From assembly GCA_000378025.1 (NCBI GenBank), contig KB899087.1, forward strand, positions 4,087,501-4,151,500: a stretch of DNA of 64,000 nucleotides, given 5' to 3'. A program made the translations under genes and the position numbers. Under the pieces are notes generated by a model, which saw nothing but the letters and a program-made list of their open reading frames with translations, was not told the origin of the DNA and did not search any database. Positions 18,224-27,259 of this stretch are shown piece by piece (the stretch's first letter is position 1; the number at the start of each line of letters is the position of its first letter). The stretch comes from Xanthobacteraceae bacterium 501b. GTDB lineage: Bacteria > Pseudomonadota > Alphaproteobacteria > Rhizobiales > Xanthobacteraceae.

Positions 18224-19117
18224 TTACGCCGGCGACCGTTCCGACCGGAAGGAATGGACGCGCTTCAATATGTTCAGAAACACCTTGATGCGCTGGCTGA
18301 TCGGCCGCGCGGTGGAGAATATCGCGCATCCCTCGTGCTGATAGACCGGGCTGGTCTCCTCGATAGCGAGGTTGAACCTCCGCTTGATGAGATCCCCGTA
18401 GTGGGTCGGCAGCATGCCCTGGTAGAAGCCTGTCGCGACCATGGCGGCGACGGAATCGAGGCCGGCGGCGTTCGGGCCGCGATGGTAGCGGCCGGACCGG
18501 ATCGCGTGCTCCACATAGGGGTGCTGGCGATAGACCAGAGGCAGGTTGGGTATCTTGGACGTGTCGACAAAATTGGCGACATAGACCCGGTGGATCTCGC
18601 GATAGATCGGCACGTGAAAGAAGTCGCGATCATCCGTGTACTTGCCGCGGATGACGAGGTCGACGCGGCCCTCATTTAGCGACTGCGCCAGTTCATTGAA
18701 CGTCATCACCAGAATCTGCGGCTCCACCCCCGGCGCCTGACGCCGCATCTCGGTGAGGGCTTCGGGGAGCTTGCAATCGGGATGGGTGAGGGTGTGCTCG
18801 CCGATACCGATCGCGAGCCGGCCCGACAAGATGCCGTGCACGGCGTCGATCTCGGGGCGTATGCGTCCCAGTGCCTGGAAGGCGGCGGAGGCGAGGTCGA
18901 GCGCCACGTCCCCCTCCGGCGTCAGGCGAAAGCCGCTCCGCCCTCTTTCGCACAGCCTGACGCCGAGGCGCGCCTCCACCTCGCGGACATGGCGACTGAT
19001 CGAGGGTTTCGACATGGCGAGCTTCTTCTCGGCCGCCGCAAACCCGCCCGCCTCCGCGACCGCGCAGAACACCCGCAGCGAGCGCAGGTCTCGCTCGTCG
19101 AAATCAAGCTTCATCAT
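18224..19117 (-). CDS. LysR-family transcriptional regulator
   Basis: 297 residues: N-terminal LysR winged helix (LRSLRVFCAVAEAGGFAAAE, LAMSKPSISRHVREVEARLG) and a periplasmic-binding-type effector domain (GRLAIGIGEH, MLPTHYGDLI). It is divergent from ridA with a 173-bp gap, the usual arrangement for a LysR protein controlling the neighbouring operon, so it probably senses that operon's substrate or an intermediate. The start is one of two adjacent ATGs (19117 or 19114). It converges on the ectoine locus terminator. Confidence 0.88.
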   Translation of the reverse strand: MMKLDFDERDLRSLRVFCAVAEAGGFAAAEKKLAMSKPSISRHVREVEARLGVRLCERGRSGFRLTPEGDVALDLASAAFQALGRIRPEIDAVHGILSGRLAIGIGEHTLTHPDCKLPEALTEMRRQAPGVEPQILVMTFNELAQSLNEGRVDLVIRGKYTDDRDFFHVPIYREIHRVYVANFVDTSKIPNLPLVYRQHPYVEHAIRSGRYHRGPNAAGLDSVAAMVATGFYQGMLPTHYGDLIKRRFNLAIEETSPVYQHEGCAIFSTARPISQRIKVFLNILKRVHSFRSERSPA

Positions 19118-19136
19118 GCGCGATACATATCAAAAA

Positions 19137-19170
19137 ACGAAACATAGGTCGCAAAAAAATCGCTTTTCGT
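19137..19170. promoter_or_regulatory. Candidate operator between LysR gene and ridA
   Basis: An AT-rich stretch directly upstream of the LysR gene has a hexamer inverted repeat, ACGAAA at 19137-19142 and TTTCGT at 19165-19170. It lies in the shared promoter region of the divergent genes. LysR autoregulatory sites often sit here, but the match is short and the assignment tentative. Confidence 0.3.
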
Positions 19171-19290
19171 GATGTGATGGCCTTCGTAAGGTTACGGCGC
19201 TCATAAGAATACCCGCGCCGAGTTCCCTGTAGGCCTCGACTTTGAGTCCGTTCATGCGGCTCGCGCACAAGCACAATCAGGAATGCGACG

Positions 19291-19704
19291 ATGGCCCACA
19301 CCCGAATCCGCAAGTTCAATACCAAAGTGACCTATCCCGAGCAGAGCATCGACAACGATCTTTGCCAGGCCGTCATCGCTCGCGGAACCACCGTCTACCT
19401 GCGTGGCCAGATCGGACAGGATCTCGATACGTCCGAATGCGTATGCATCGGCGACGTGGCGGGCCAGACCGAGCAGGCCATGAAGAATATCGACATGCTG
19501 CTGAAGGAATGCGGCAGCCAGCTCGATCATATCTGCAAGCTGACGATCTACATCTCCGATCCCCGCTACCGCGAGGACGTGTATCGGGTGGTCGGCCGCT
19601 GGCTGAAGGGTGTCTTCCCGGTGTCGACCGGCATTGTCGTCACCGCTTTCGCCCGCACCGAATATCTCGTCGAAGTGGACGCGACGGCCGTTATTCCGGA
19701 CTGA
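19291..19704 (+). CDS. RidA-family (YjgF/YER057c) protein
   Basis: 137 residues of the RidA fold: VYLRGQIGQDLDTSECV, QTEQAMKNIDMLLKECGS, KLTIYISDPRYRE and a C-terminal LVEVDATAVI. RidA proteins hydrolyse reactive enamine/imine intermediates to keto products. The canonical Arg is in the ISDPRYRE segment. As first gene of the operon it suggests an imine-forming step in the pathway. The ATG has AGGA 9 bases upstream. Confidence 0.87.
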   Translation: MAHTRIRKFNTKVTYPEQSIDNDLCQAVIARGTTVYLRGQIGQDLDTSECVCIGDVAGQTEQAMKNIDMLLKECGSQLDHICKLTIYISDPRYREDVYRVVGRWLKGVFPVSTGIVVTAFARTEYLVEVDATAVIPD

Positions 19705-19804
19705 GTGCCGCTCACACGCGGCTCCGGCCGGCCATGACGGTTTCGCGGGCGTCCCTGCGGAACCGTCCGACACCATCAACCTTCCAGCAATAAGGGTGTA
19801 GGCA

Positions 19805-20587
19805 ATGACCGCACGTATTCTGTTCGCCGCCGCCATCGGCCTCATGGCGACGCTTGGCACCGTTCCCGCCGTCGCCGACGCGCTGGACGACATCATCGCC
19901 CGCAAGACCATCCGCGTCGCCGTGCCGACAGACTACCCCCCGTTCGGCTCGGTCGGCGCCGACATGCAGCCGCGCGGCATGGATATCGACGTCGCGAATC
20001 TGATCGGCGAGAAGCTCGGCGTGAAGGTCGAGCTTGTGCCGGTCACCGCGCCGAACCGCGTCGCCTATCTCCAGTCGGGCAAGACCGATCTCACCATCTC
20101 CTCGCTCGGAAAGACCGAGGAGCGGGCGAAAGTGATCGACTTCAGCATCGCCTATTCGCCCTTCTTCGACGCCGTGTTCGGCAAGAAGGAGCCGCCGGTC
20201 AAGGACTATGCCGACCTCTCCGATAAGACCATCTCGGTCACGCGCGGCTCGATGCAGGACAAGGAACTCGAAGACCTCGCGCCGAAGGCGGTGGTGAAGC
20301 GCTTCGAGGACAATAACAGCACCATCGCCGCGTTCATGTCCGGCCAGGTGGAGATGTTCGCCTCGGGCACCCCCGTCGCCGCGGCCATCAAGCGCCGAAA
20401 CCCGGATCTCGATCTGGAGCTGAAGATCGTGCTGGCGAACTCCCCCTGCTATGTCGGCGTGGTGAAGGGCGAGACCAAGCTGCTCGACAAGGTCAACGCG
20501 ATCATCCGCGAGGCGAAGGCCAGCGGCGAGATCGACCGGCTGTCGGTGAAGTGGCTCGGCGCCCCCGCCGGCGAGCTGCCCGAGTAA
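19805..20587 (+). CDS. Amino-acid-type ABC transporter substrate-binding protein
   Basis: 260 residues, SBP family 3: signal peptide LFAAAIGLMATLGTVPAVA before DALDD, then TIRVAVPTDYPPFGSVG, GMDIDVANLIGEKLGVKVEL, KTDLTISSLGKTEERAKVID. It binds its ligand in the periplasm for the two permeases and ATPase encoded downstream (22027-24224). An AAGGG sits 9 bases before the ATG. The ligand is not predictable beyond a polar amino-acid-like compound. Confidence 0.9.
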   Translation: MTARILFAAAIGLMATLGTVPAVADALDDIIARKTIRVAVPTDYPPFGSVGADMQPRGMDIDVANLIGEKLGVKVELVPVTAPNRVAYLQSGKTDLTISSLGKTEERAKVIDFSIAYSPFFDAVFGKKEPPVKDYADLSDKTISVTRGSMQDKELEDLAPKAVVKRFEDNNSTIAAFMSGQVEMFASGTPVAAAIKRRNPDLDLELKIVLANSPCYVGVVKGETKLLDKVNAIIREAKASGEIDRLSVKWLGAPAGELPE

Positions 20588-20626
20588 TCAATCGTTGCGA
20601 AGGGCATTTGGTGCAGGCGGGTCGAG

Positions 20627-22030
20627 ATGAGCCCCACTCCCCGCAATCCCTCGCGCCTTATGGCGGAGTGGGGCTCGGCCGCGCGCGCCGCCGACATTCC
20701 CGATCGCATCCGCGCCATCGCGCAGGCGTGCGTGATCGATACGGTCGGCGTTGCCCTCGCCGGCGCGGGCACGCCGGTGGCGGGCCTCGCCCGCCAGTTC
20801 GCGGTGCGCAACGCTGCGGCGGGCGTGTCGGAGATCTGGGGCGCGCCGGCCCGTTTGTCGGCCGTTGGCGCGGCCGCGTGCAACGCGACCGCCGCCCACG
20901 CGCTCGATTTCGACGATAATTGCTATGCCGGCTTCGTCCATGGCTCGGCCGTCATCGTCCCCGCCGCCATCGCTATCGCGCAGGAGACCGGCGCGACGGG
21001 GGCCGACCTCCTGACCGCGATCACGGTCGGCGCGGAGTGTGAATACGCGGTCGGTGCGGCCGCCGGCCAGGACCTCTACGACAAGGGATGGTGGACCACC
21101 GGCCTGCTAGGCCCGATCGGCGCGTGCGTCGCGGCCGGGCACCTTTTGAAGCTCGACGCGCGGCAGATGCGCGCCGGCATCGGGCTGGCCGTGGCCGGCG
21201 CGGGCGGCAGCAAAAGCTGCTTCGCCACCGACGCCAAAGCGCTCCTTGCCGGCGAGGCCAGCGCGGCGGGGCTGACATGGGCCCTTCTGGCGGCCAGTGG
21301 CGCCAGCGGGCCGGACGAGCCCTTCACCCATCGCAACGGATTCGCCGCGCTCCACACCGATGGCGTGTTCGACATGGCGGCTTTCGCCGACCTCGGCCGC
21401 TCCTGGCGGCTGGAGACACCCGGCATCGACATCAAGAAGTTCCCGATCTGCCTGTCCTCGCATGCGGCGGTCGACGTCGTGGCTGACATCAGGGCGCGCG
21501 AGGGCGTTTCAGTGGACGAGGTGGAGAGCGTCCTGTGCGATGTCCCGCCCGTCGTCGTGGCCAATCTGGCCTATGCCGCGCCTGATACCCCGCGCGAGGC
21601 GCAGTTCAGCATGGAGTTCGCGATCGCCGCGACCCTGTGCTTCGGCGCGCCGGGCGTCGAGCATCTGCGCGAGGATGTGCTCGCCAGCCCCGCCCTGCGC
21701 GCCCTGATGGCGCGCGTGCGGATGGTGAGCGGCCCGATGTGGAACGCCAAGCGACGCCGGGAAGCGCCCGAAGGGGCGTCGATCACCCTCGCCCTCCGGG
21801 ATGGCCGCACCTATTCGGGCTACCAGACCCACGCGCTGGGCACCGCCGTCAATCCGGTGCCCCCGGCGCATCTGCGAACGAAATTCCTGCGCTGTGCCGA
21901 ACCCACGCTCGGAAAGGCGGCCGCGCAGCGGCTGCTGCAGGCCTTTGAGGATCTCGATGCCGACATCCCGCTGCGTGATCTCCTGAACACGGCCCTGACA
22001 GGCTCACCGACACGGATGCCCGCCGCATGA
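20627..22030 (+). CDS. MmgE/PrpD-family protein
   Basis: 467 residues. All-alpha N-terminal domain (ACVIDTVGVALAGAGTPVAG; ATAAHALDFDDN, the family's H-x-x-DFDD signature; FVHGSAVIVPAAIAIA) and a smaller C-terminal domain (KFPICLSSHAAVDVVADIRA). The family includes 2-methylcitrate dehydratase, aconitate decarboxylase and iminodisuccinate epimerase. It inserts between the binding-protein gene and the permeases and overlaps the first permease by 4 bases, so it belongs to the pathway. With RidA alongside, an imino-acid epimerase or dehydratase role is conceivable but unproven. Confidence 0.85.
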   Translation: MSPTPRNPSRLMAEWGSAARAADIPDRIRAIAQACVIDTVGVALAGAGTPVAGLARQFAVRNAAAGVSEIWGAPARLSAVGAAACNATAAHALDFDDNCYAGFVHGSAVIVPAAIAIAQETGATGADLLTAITVGAECEYAVGAAAGQDLYDKGWWTTGLLGPIGACVAAGHLLKLDARQMRAGIGLAVAGAGGSKSCFATDAKALLAGEASAAGLTWALLAASGASGPDEPFTHRNGFAALHTDGVFDMAAFADLGRSWRLETPGIDIKKFPICLSSHAAVDVVADIRAREGVSVDEVESVLCDVPPVVVANLAYAAPDTPREAQFSMEFAIAATLCFGAPGVEHLREDVLASPALRALMARVRMVSGPMWNAKRRREAPEGASITLALRDGRTYSGYQTHALGTAVNPVPPAHLRTKFLRCAEPTLGKAAAQRLLQAFEDLDADIPLRDLLNTALTGSPTRMPAA

Positions 22031-22707
22031 ACCTCTCCTCGTTCATCGATGTCTTCCACAGCTGGCCGAGCCTGCTGAACGGTCTGGTGATGACCGTGAT
22101 GCTGACGCTGGTCTCCTCCTTCCTGGGCGTCGTGCTCGGCACCTTGTGCGCGTGGGGCAGCCTGCGGGGACCCAAGGCGCTTCGCTGGTTCATCCGTGGC
22201 TATGTCGAGTTCTTCCGCAACACGCCGTTTCTCGGCCAGATCTTCTTCATCTTCTTCGGCCTGCCGGCCCTTGGCCTGCGGCTGGATCCGGTGACGGCGG
22301 CGCTGGTCGCGCTGACGATCAACCTCACCGCCTATGCCTGCGAGATCATCCGCGCCGGCATTGAGGCGACGCCCGCCGGACAGTTCGAGGCCGCCAGCAG
22401 CCTGGGGCTGAAGCCGGCGCAGGCGTTCTTCCTCGTCATCCTTCCGCCCGCCTTCCAGCGGGTCTGGCCGGCCATGACCAGCCAGCTGGTGATCATCCTG
22501 CTGGCCTCGGCGCTGTGCAGCCAGATCTCCGTCGCCGAGCTATCCTATGAAGCCAACATGATCGCCAGCCGGACCTTCCGGAATTTCGAGGCCTATATCG
22601 TCGTCACGCTCATCTATCTCGGCCTCGCCGTCCTGTTCCGGGACATGCTGAGCTGGGTCGGGCGCCGCTTCGTCTACGGGGAATTTGCCACGGAGGCGCA
22701 GCGATGA
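22027..22707 (+). CDS. Amino-acid-type ABC permease (first subunit)
   Basis: 226 residues, HisM/GlnP-type inner-membrane permease: LNGLVMTVMLTLVSSFLGVV helix, signature VEFFRNTPFLGQIFFIFFGL, EAA loop GQFEAASSLGLKPAQAFFLV with ILPPA. Overlaps the PrpD-like gene by 4 bases at its start and the second permease by 4 bases at its end, so translation is coupled through this part of the operon. Confidence 0.9.
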   Translation: MNLSSFIDVFHSWPSLLNGLVMTVMLTLVSSFLGVVLGTLCAWGSLRGPKALRWFIRGYVEFFRNTPFLGQIFFIFFGLPALGLRLDPVTAALVALTINLTAYACEIIRAGIEATPAGQFEAASSLGLKPAQAFFLVILPPAFQRVWPAMTSQLVIILLASALCSQISVAELSYEANMIASRTFRNFEAYIVVTLIYLGLAVLFRDMLSWVGRRFVYGEFATEAQR

Positions 22708-23348
22708 ACGACTTCACCACCTGGGACGTCTTTCGCAACCTGCTCGCCGCCGTGCCGTGGACGATCTACCTCTCGCTGATCGCGTTCACGGGGGGCGCCG
22801 CCGTCAGCCTCCTGCTGCTGTGCCTGCGCTTTGCGTTTCCGCGCGGCGCCGGCACCCCGGTGCGGCTCTATGTCCAGCTGTTTCAGGGAACGCCGCTGCT
22901 GATGCAGCTCTTCCTTGTCTATTTCGGCCTGGCGCTGATGGGCGTGCAGACGACGCCGCTGTTCGCCGCCAGCCTCTGCCTCTCGGTCTATAGCAGCGCC
23001 TATCTCACCGAGACCTGGTATGGCTGCGTCCTGGCCGTGCCGAAGGGGCAGTGGGAAGCCTCCTCCAGCCTCGGCCTCAAGCACTGGCAGCAGATGCTGC
23101 TGATCGTGCTGCCGCAGGCCCTGCGCCTCTCGGTGCCGCCGACGGTCGGCCTGATGGTGCAGATCGTCAAGAACACCTCGCTGGCCTCCATTGTCGGCTT
23201 TGTCGAGCTGACCCGCGCGAGCCAGATCATCGCCAACGCCACCTTCGAGCCGTTCCTCGCCTATGGCGCGGTGGCGTTCATCTATTTCGTCATCTGCTTC
23301 TCGATCTCGCTGTGCGGCAGGCATCTGGAAAAACGGATCCGGATCTGA
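22704..23348 (+). CDS. Amino-acid-type ABC permease (second subunit)
   Basis: 214 residues, same family as its neighbour: VQLFQGTPLLMQLFLVYFGL signature near residue 57, EAA loop GQWEASSSLGLKHWQQMLLI with VLPQA, about five helices. Probable heterodimer partner of the 22027-22707 product. Ends 75 bases before the ATPase gene. Confidence 0.9.
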   Translation: MNDFTTWDVFRNLLAAVPWTIYLSLIAFTGGAAVSLLLLCLRFAFPRGAGTPVRLYVQLFQGTPLLMQLFLVYFGLALMGVQTTPLFAASLCLSVYSSAYLTETWYGCVLAVPKGQWEASSSLGLKHWQQMLLIVLPQALRLSVPPTVGLMVQIVKNTSLASIVGFVELTRASQIIANATFEPFLAYGAVAFIYFVICFSISLCGRHLEKRIRI

Positions 23349-23423
23349 CCGCGCCCGGCGCGCCCTCGCGCCCTCGCGCCTGCCGACAGCCGCCCGATCG
23401 AACCGCAAAGGCACACGCTTCCC

Positions 23424-24224
23424 ATGTCGAACCTCGCCCCGTCCGCCGCCCTCGCGCCCGCCATTCCCGCCTCCGCCTCCGCCTCCACAGGCGCGGCCAT
23501 CGAACTGGTTGGGGTCAACAAATGGTATGGCGACTTCCATGTGCTGCGCGACATCAATCTCAAGGTGCATCGCGGCGAGCGCATCGTCATTTGCGGGCCT
23601 TCGGGCTCGGGCAAGTCGACGATGATCCGCTGCATCAACCGGCTGGAGGAGCACCAGCAGGGCTCGATCGTGGTCGACGGCATCGAGCTGACCAATGACC
23701 TCAAGCGGATCGACGAGATCCGCCGCGAGGTCGGCATGTGCTTCCAGCACTTCAACCTGTTCCCGCATCTCACCATTCTGGAAAATCTGACGCTGGCGCC
23801 GATCTGGGTCCGCAAGATGCCGAAGAAGGAGGCGGACGAGCTGGCGATGCACTTCCTCACCAAGGTGAAGATCCCCGAGCAGGCGCATAAATATCCCGGC
23901 CAGCTCTCCGGCGGCCAGCAGCAGCGTGTCGCCATCGCCCGCGCCTTGTGCATGAAGCCGAAGATCATGCTGTTCGACGAGCCGACCTCGGCGCTCGACC
24001 CGGAAATGGTCAAGGAAGTGCTGGAGACCATGGTGAGCCTGGCGGAAGAGGGCATGACCATGCTGTGCGTGACGCACGAGATGGGCTTCGCCCGCCAGGT
24101 GGCCAACCGGGTGATCTTCATGGATGCCGGGCAGATCATCGAGATGAACGAGCCGGAAGCGTTCTTCTCCAACCCGCAGCACGAGCGCACAAGGCTGTTC
24201 CTCAGCCAGATCCTGGGACACTGA
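23424..24224 (+). CDS. Amino-acid-type ABC transporter ATPase
   Basis: 266 residues with Walker [11 protein letters not shown] (about residues 60-69), Q-loop [19 protein letters not shown], Walker [16 protein letters not shown] and [12 protein letters not shown]. The first 27 residues are Ala/Ser/Pro-rich and not part of the fold, so a later start is possible, although no other ATG fits better. It energises the importer of this operon. Confidence 0.91.
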   Translation: MSNLAPSAALAPAIPASASASTGAAIELVGVNKWYGDFHVLRDINLKVHRGERIVICGPSGSGKSTMIRCINRLEEHQQGSIVVDGIELTNDLKRIDEIRREVGMCFQHFNLFPHLTILENLTLAPIWVRKMPKKEADELAMHFLTKVKIPEQAHKYPGQLSGGQQQRVAIARALCMKPKIMLFDEPTSALDPEMVKEVLETMVSLAEEGMTMLCVTHEMGFARQVANRVIFMDAGQIIEMNEPEAFFSNPQHERTRLFLSQILGH

Positions 24225-24318
24225 CGCACCCCGGCCCACCCGTCACGGACGGGCGGTGCCCGCCGGGGCTCGCCCGTCGCCTGCGCCCGACGCGACATTG
24301 ACGACAAGGAAAACGTGC

Positions 24319-25272
24319 ATGCCCCTGACCATCCCCGCCAAGGCCGAGCATCAGACCTTTCTCTATTCCGAGCCCTGCACCGACCTCGACGCGCTCCGCG
24401 CGGATATCGCCTATCTCGGCATCCCCTACGGCGAATCCTACACCTTCGGCGAGATCGCCAGCGACCAGAGCCGCGGCGCGCTGGCGATGCGCCGGGCGAC
24501 GGGCCGGATTCTCCGCGCCATCGAGCGCTATGATTTCGACATTGGCGGCCCGCTCTACGACAATCGGCCGATTCGCGCGGTGGATTGCGGCGACGTCTAT
24601 GCCGATCCGCGCGAGCTGAAGCAGCATCTCGCGCGCGCCGAGCAGGTGGTGCGCAAGATCGTGGCGTCAGGCGCGATGCCGATCATCCTCGGCGGCGACC
24701 ATTCGATCCCGATCCCGGTGCTCAAGGCGCTCGACGACCAGGGACCGATCACCCTTATCCAGATCGACCAGCATCTCGACTGGCGCGAGGAGATCAACGG
24801 CGTCACGCACGGGCTCTCCAGCCCGATCCGCCGGGCGTCGGAAATGGACCATATCGGCGAGATCTTCCAGATCGGCCTCCACGCCAGCGGCAGCGGCCGG
24901 CAGGAGGAGTTCGATGCCGCCCGGGCCTATGGCGCGCATCTCATCTCCTCCTATGAACTCCATGAGCGTGGTATCCAGCACGTGCTCGACCGGATCCCCG
25001 CCGGGGGGCGCTACTACATCACCGTCGATCTCGACGCTTTCGAGCCCGGCATCGCGCCGGGGGTCGCCGCGCCCTGCGCCGGTGGCATGACCTTCATGCA
25101 GGCGAGAAGCCTGATCCATGGCCTGGTGAACAAGGGGCGCGTGGTTGGCATGGACGTGGTGGAAATCACCCCGGCCACCGACGTCAACGACATCACCTGC
25201 ATCACCGCCGGCCGCCTGATCGTGAACCTCGTCGGCGCCGCCGTCCGGGCCAATTATTTCGGCACGAAATAG
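24319..25272 (+). CDS. Ureohydrolase (agmatinase/guanidino-acid hydrolase family)
   Basis: 317 residues of the arginase/agmatinase family. Metal ligands are visible as the His of ILGGDHSIPIP, the D-x-H-x-D of QIDQHLDWRE and the Asp pair in TVDLDAFEPGIAPG (most relatives have DP where this one has EP). It should release urea from a guanidino compound using two Mn ions. Arginine is unlikely because the family branch is agmatinase-like, but the substrate is unknown. The start ATG 24319 has AAGGA 8 bases upstream; a frame from 24256 adds unlike residues. Adjacent to an importer, so the guanidino compound is probably imported. Confidence 0.85.
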   Translation: MPLTIPAKAEHQTFLYSEPCTDLDALRADIAYLGIPYGESYTFGEIASDQSRGALAMRRATGRILRAIERYDFDIGGPLYDNRPIRAVDCGDVYADPRELKQHLARAEQVVRKIVASGAMPIILGGDHSIPIPVLKALDDQGPITLIQIDQHLDWREEINGVTHGLSSPIRRASEMDHIGEIFQIGLHASGSGRQEEFDAARAYGAHLISSYELHERGIQHVLDRIPAGGRYYITVDLDAFEPGIAPGVAAPCAGGMTFMQARSLIHGLVNKGRVVGMDVVEITPATDVNDITCITAGRLIVNLVGAAVRANYFGTK

Positions 25273-25288
25273 GCGTCCCTCCGCACAT

Positions 25289-25320
25289 GAGGCGCGCGCC
25301 CTGGTGACGCCGCGCGCCTC
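25289..25320 (+). repeat. Intercistronic GC-rich hairpin
   Basis: A 10-bp perfect inverted repeat, GAGGCGCGCG and CGCGCGCCTC, with a 12-base loop lies between the ureohydrolase and ArgE-like genes. There is no T tract. It may stabilise the upstream mRNA or partly stop transcription. Confidence 0.45.
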
Positions 25321-25383
25321 CCGGCGACGCCCTGACACGCCCCTCGGGCCCGCTGGGCCACGCTCATTCCCGGATGCCGCTTC

Positions 25384-26511
25384 ATGAATGTCGTGCAGAT
25401 TCTCGAACGCCTGGTGAGCTTTCCCTCGGTCGTCGGCACCCCGAACGGTGCGATTGTCGACTGGATCGCCGGCTATCTGCAGAGCCATGCGGTCGAGGTG
25501 CGGGTCCTGCCGGGGCCGGAAGGCGACCGCGCTAATCTGTTCGCCACGCTGGGGCCGCGCGACCGGCCCGGCTACATCCTGTCGGGGCACATGGACGTGG
25601 TGCCCGCCGAGGAGGCGCAATGGCGCTCCGATCCGTTCACGCTCCGGTCGGAAGGCGACGCGCTCCACGGGCGCGGCACCAGCGACATGAAGGGGTTTCT
25701 CGCGGCGGTGCTCGCCAGCGTCCCGGCTCTCAAGGCCGGCCGGCTCGACCGCCCCCTCCATTTCGCCTTCTCCTATGATGAGGAGGCCGGGTGCCGCGGC
25801 GCGCCCCACCTCATTTCCCGCCTGCCGGAACTCTGCGCGCCGCCGCTCGGCGCCATCATCGGCGAGCCGAGCGGCATGAGGGGTGTGCGCGCCCATAAGG
25901 GCAAGGCGGCGGCCCGCATCCGCATCGAAGGCCGCGCCGGCCATTCCTCGCGTCCCGACCAGGGCATCAACGCCATCCACCTGATGGCCGAGGTGCTGGC
26001 AAAAGCCGTAGAGACGGCGCAGGCCCTGGCCGACGGACCGCAGGATCCGACCTTCGAGCCGCCTTATTCCTCGATGCAGATCGGCACGATCCGGGGCGGG
26101 CAGGCGCTCAACATCGTTCCCGACCTGTGCGTCGCCGATCTGGAGGCGCGCGCCATTCCCGGCCTTGCGCCGCGCGCGCTGCTCGAACCCGTCCACGCCG
26201 TCATCGGCTCGCTCGCCGCGCACGGGATCAACGCGACGTGGGAGACGCTGAGCGATTATCCCGCGCTCTCCCTTCCCGCCGATGCGCCGCTGGCCCTTCT
26301 GGTGGAAAGGCTGACGGGGAAACCGCCTCTGGCGGCCGTCAGCTATGGCACGGAAGCCGGGCTCTACCAGGAGGCGGGCATCGCCTCAATCATCTGCGGG
26401 CCGGGCGACATCGACCGCGCGCACAAGCCCAATGAGTTCATCCGCCTTGATGAACTGACATCCTGCCAGGCCTTTATCGAGGGGCTGGGGCAGGGCCTGT
26501 CCCCGGCGTGA
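25384..26511 (+). CDS. ArgE/DapE-family M20 metallohydrolase
   Basis: 375 residues: the M20 zinc-site segments SGHMDVVPAE, GRGTSDMKGF, SYDEEAGCRGAPHLI, and the dimerisation domain (HSSRPDQGINAIHLMA). Closest in look to acetylornithine deacetylase (ArgE). It probably removes an acyl group, or splits an amide, from an amino-acid derivative handled by this operon. Placed last, 111 bases after the ureohydrolase. A housekeeping arginine-biosynthesis ArgE would not normally sit in a catabolic operon, so a pathway-specific role is inferred. Confidence 0.85.
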   Translation: MNVVQILERLVSFPSVVGTPNGAIVDWIAGYLQSHAVEVRVLPGPEGDRANLFATLGPRDRPGYILSGHMDVVPAEEAQWRSDPFTLRSEGDALHGRGTSDMKGFLAAVLASVPALKAGRLDRPLHFAFSYDEEAGCRGAPHLISRLPELCAPPLGAIIGEPSGMRGVRAHKGKAAARIRIEGRAGHSSRPDQGINAIHLMAEVLAKAVETAQALADGPQDPTFEPPYSSMQIGTIRGGQALNIVPDLCVADLEARAIPGLAPRALLEPVHAVIGSLAAHGINATWETLSDYPALSLPADAPLALLVERLTGKPPLAAVSYGTEAGLYQEAGIASIICGPGDIDRAHKPNEFIRLDELTSCQAFIEGLGQGLSPA

Positions 26512-26694
26512 CGATCGCCCCACCGTCCGGCGCTGGCGGTATCGCCTGCCTCCGGCCGGGCAGGAACCTCGCCGCTTGGCCGGCCTACCTTTGATTGACT
26601 ATAAACTATTGATATTGAAGAGCTATTTAAACTCACGTAAGTGTGAAGCCTCGCGATGAAAAACTCCCCATGCGGCGGATGAGGTTTCGACGCA

Positions 26695-27189
26695 GTGACT
26701 TGCGACCTGAAAATAGCGTTCGATGCCCATGGGCCGGAGCTGCGACGCTATCTCCGGTACCGTCTGGACGACGCGCACATGGCGTCCGATCTGGTGCAGG
26801 ACACCTTCCTGCGGGTGATCGAGCGGCCCGAAACCCGCGTCGACGATGTCCGCGCCTATCTCTATACGATTGCCCGCAATCTCCTGCTGAATCACAAGAA
26901 GCAGGAAGCCCGCCGTCGCACCGACAGCGTGCCGCATGAATGGCTTGGCGATATCGCCGCCGATGCCCCGACCCCGGAAGATGCCGCCGATGCAAGGCTG
27001 CAGCTTGAGCGCCTGCAGCGCTTTGTCAGCGAATTGCCGGTGCGCACGCAGCAGATCTTCGTGCTCAACCGCGTCGATGGGCTGACCCATGTCGAGGTGG
27101 CGCGGGCGCTGTCGATTTCCGAAAGCTCGGTCCAGAAACATCTGGCCATGGCGATCCAGCACGTGACGCAGCGGCTGCGAACGCGCTAG
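26695..27189 (+). CDS. FecI-like ECF sigma factor
   Basis: 164 residues, group IV sigma factor: region 2 (ELRRYLRYRLDDAHMASDLV, QDTFLRVIERPE, AYLYTIARNLLLNHKKQEAR) and region 4 (FVSELPVRTQQIFVLNRVDG, HVEVARALSISESSVQKHLA). This is the iron-siderophore signalling type. GTG start at 26695 with ATGAGG upstream. The preceding AT-rich DNA (about 26590-26640) probably holds an iron-responsive promoter, but no Fur, Irr or RirA site could be named with confidence. It should direct RNA polymerase to the two matched promoters at 27201 and 28363. Confidence 0.9.
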   Translation: MTCDLKIAFDAHGPELRRYLRYRLDDAHMASDLVQDTFLRVIERPETRVDDVRAYLYTIARNLLLNHKKQEARRRTDSVPHEWLGDIAADAPTPEDAADARLQLERLQRFVSELPVRTQQIFVLNRVDGLTHVEVARALSISESSVQKHLAMAIQHVTQRLRTR

Positions 27190-27200
27190 ACGGTCGATCC

Positions 27201-27231
27201 TTACGGGTTTTGGTCCCGTCGGTTGTCTTCC
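27201..27231 (+). promoter_or_regulatory. ECF (FecI-type) promoter of fecR
   Basis: A 31-bp element is shared with the receptor gene's upstream region at 27 of 31 or slightly fewer positions and identical spacing. The shared blocks are TTACGGG at the 5' end, TTTG, and CGGTTGTCTTCC at the 3' end. The two ends fit the -35 and -10 parts of an ECF promoter. It lies 28 bases before the fecR ATG at 27260, and the alternative start at 27239 would leave only 7 bases. Confidence 0.65.
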
Positions 27232-27259
27232 CCTTACGGTGGCACGGACGGCACGCTCA

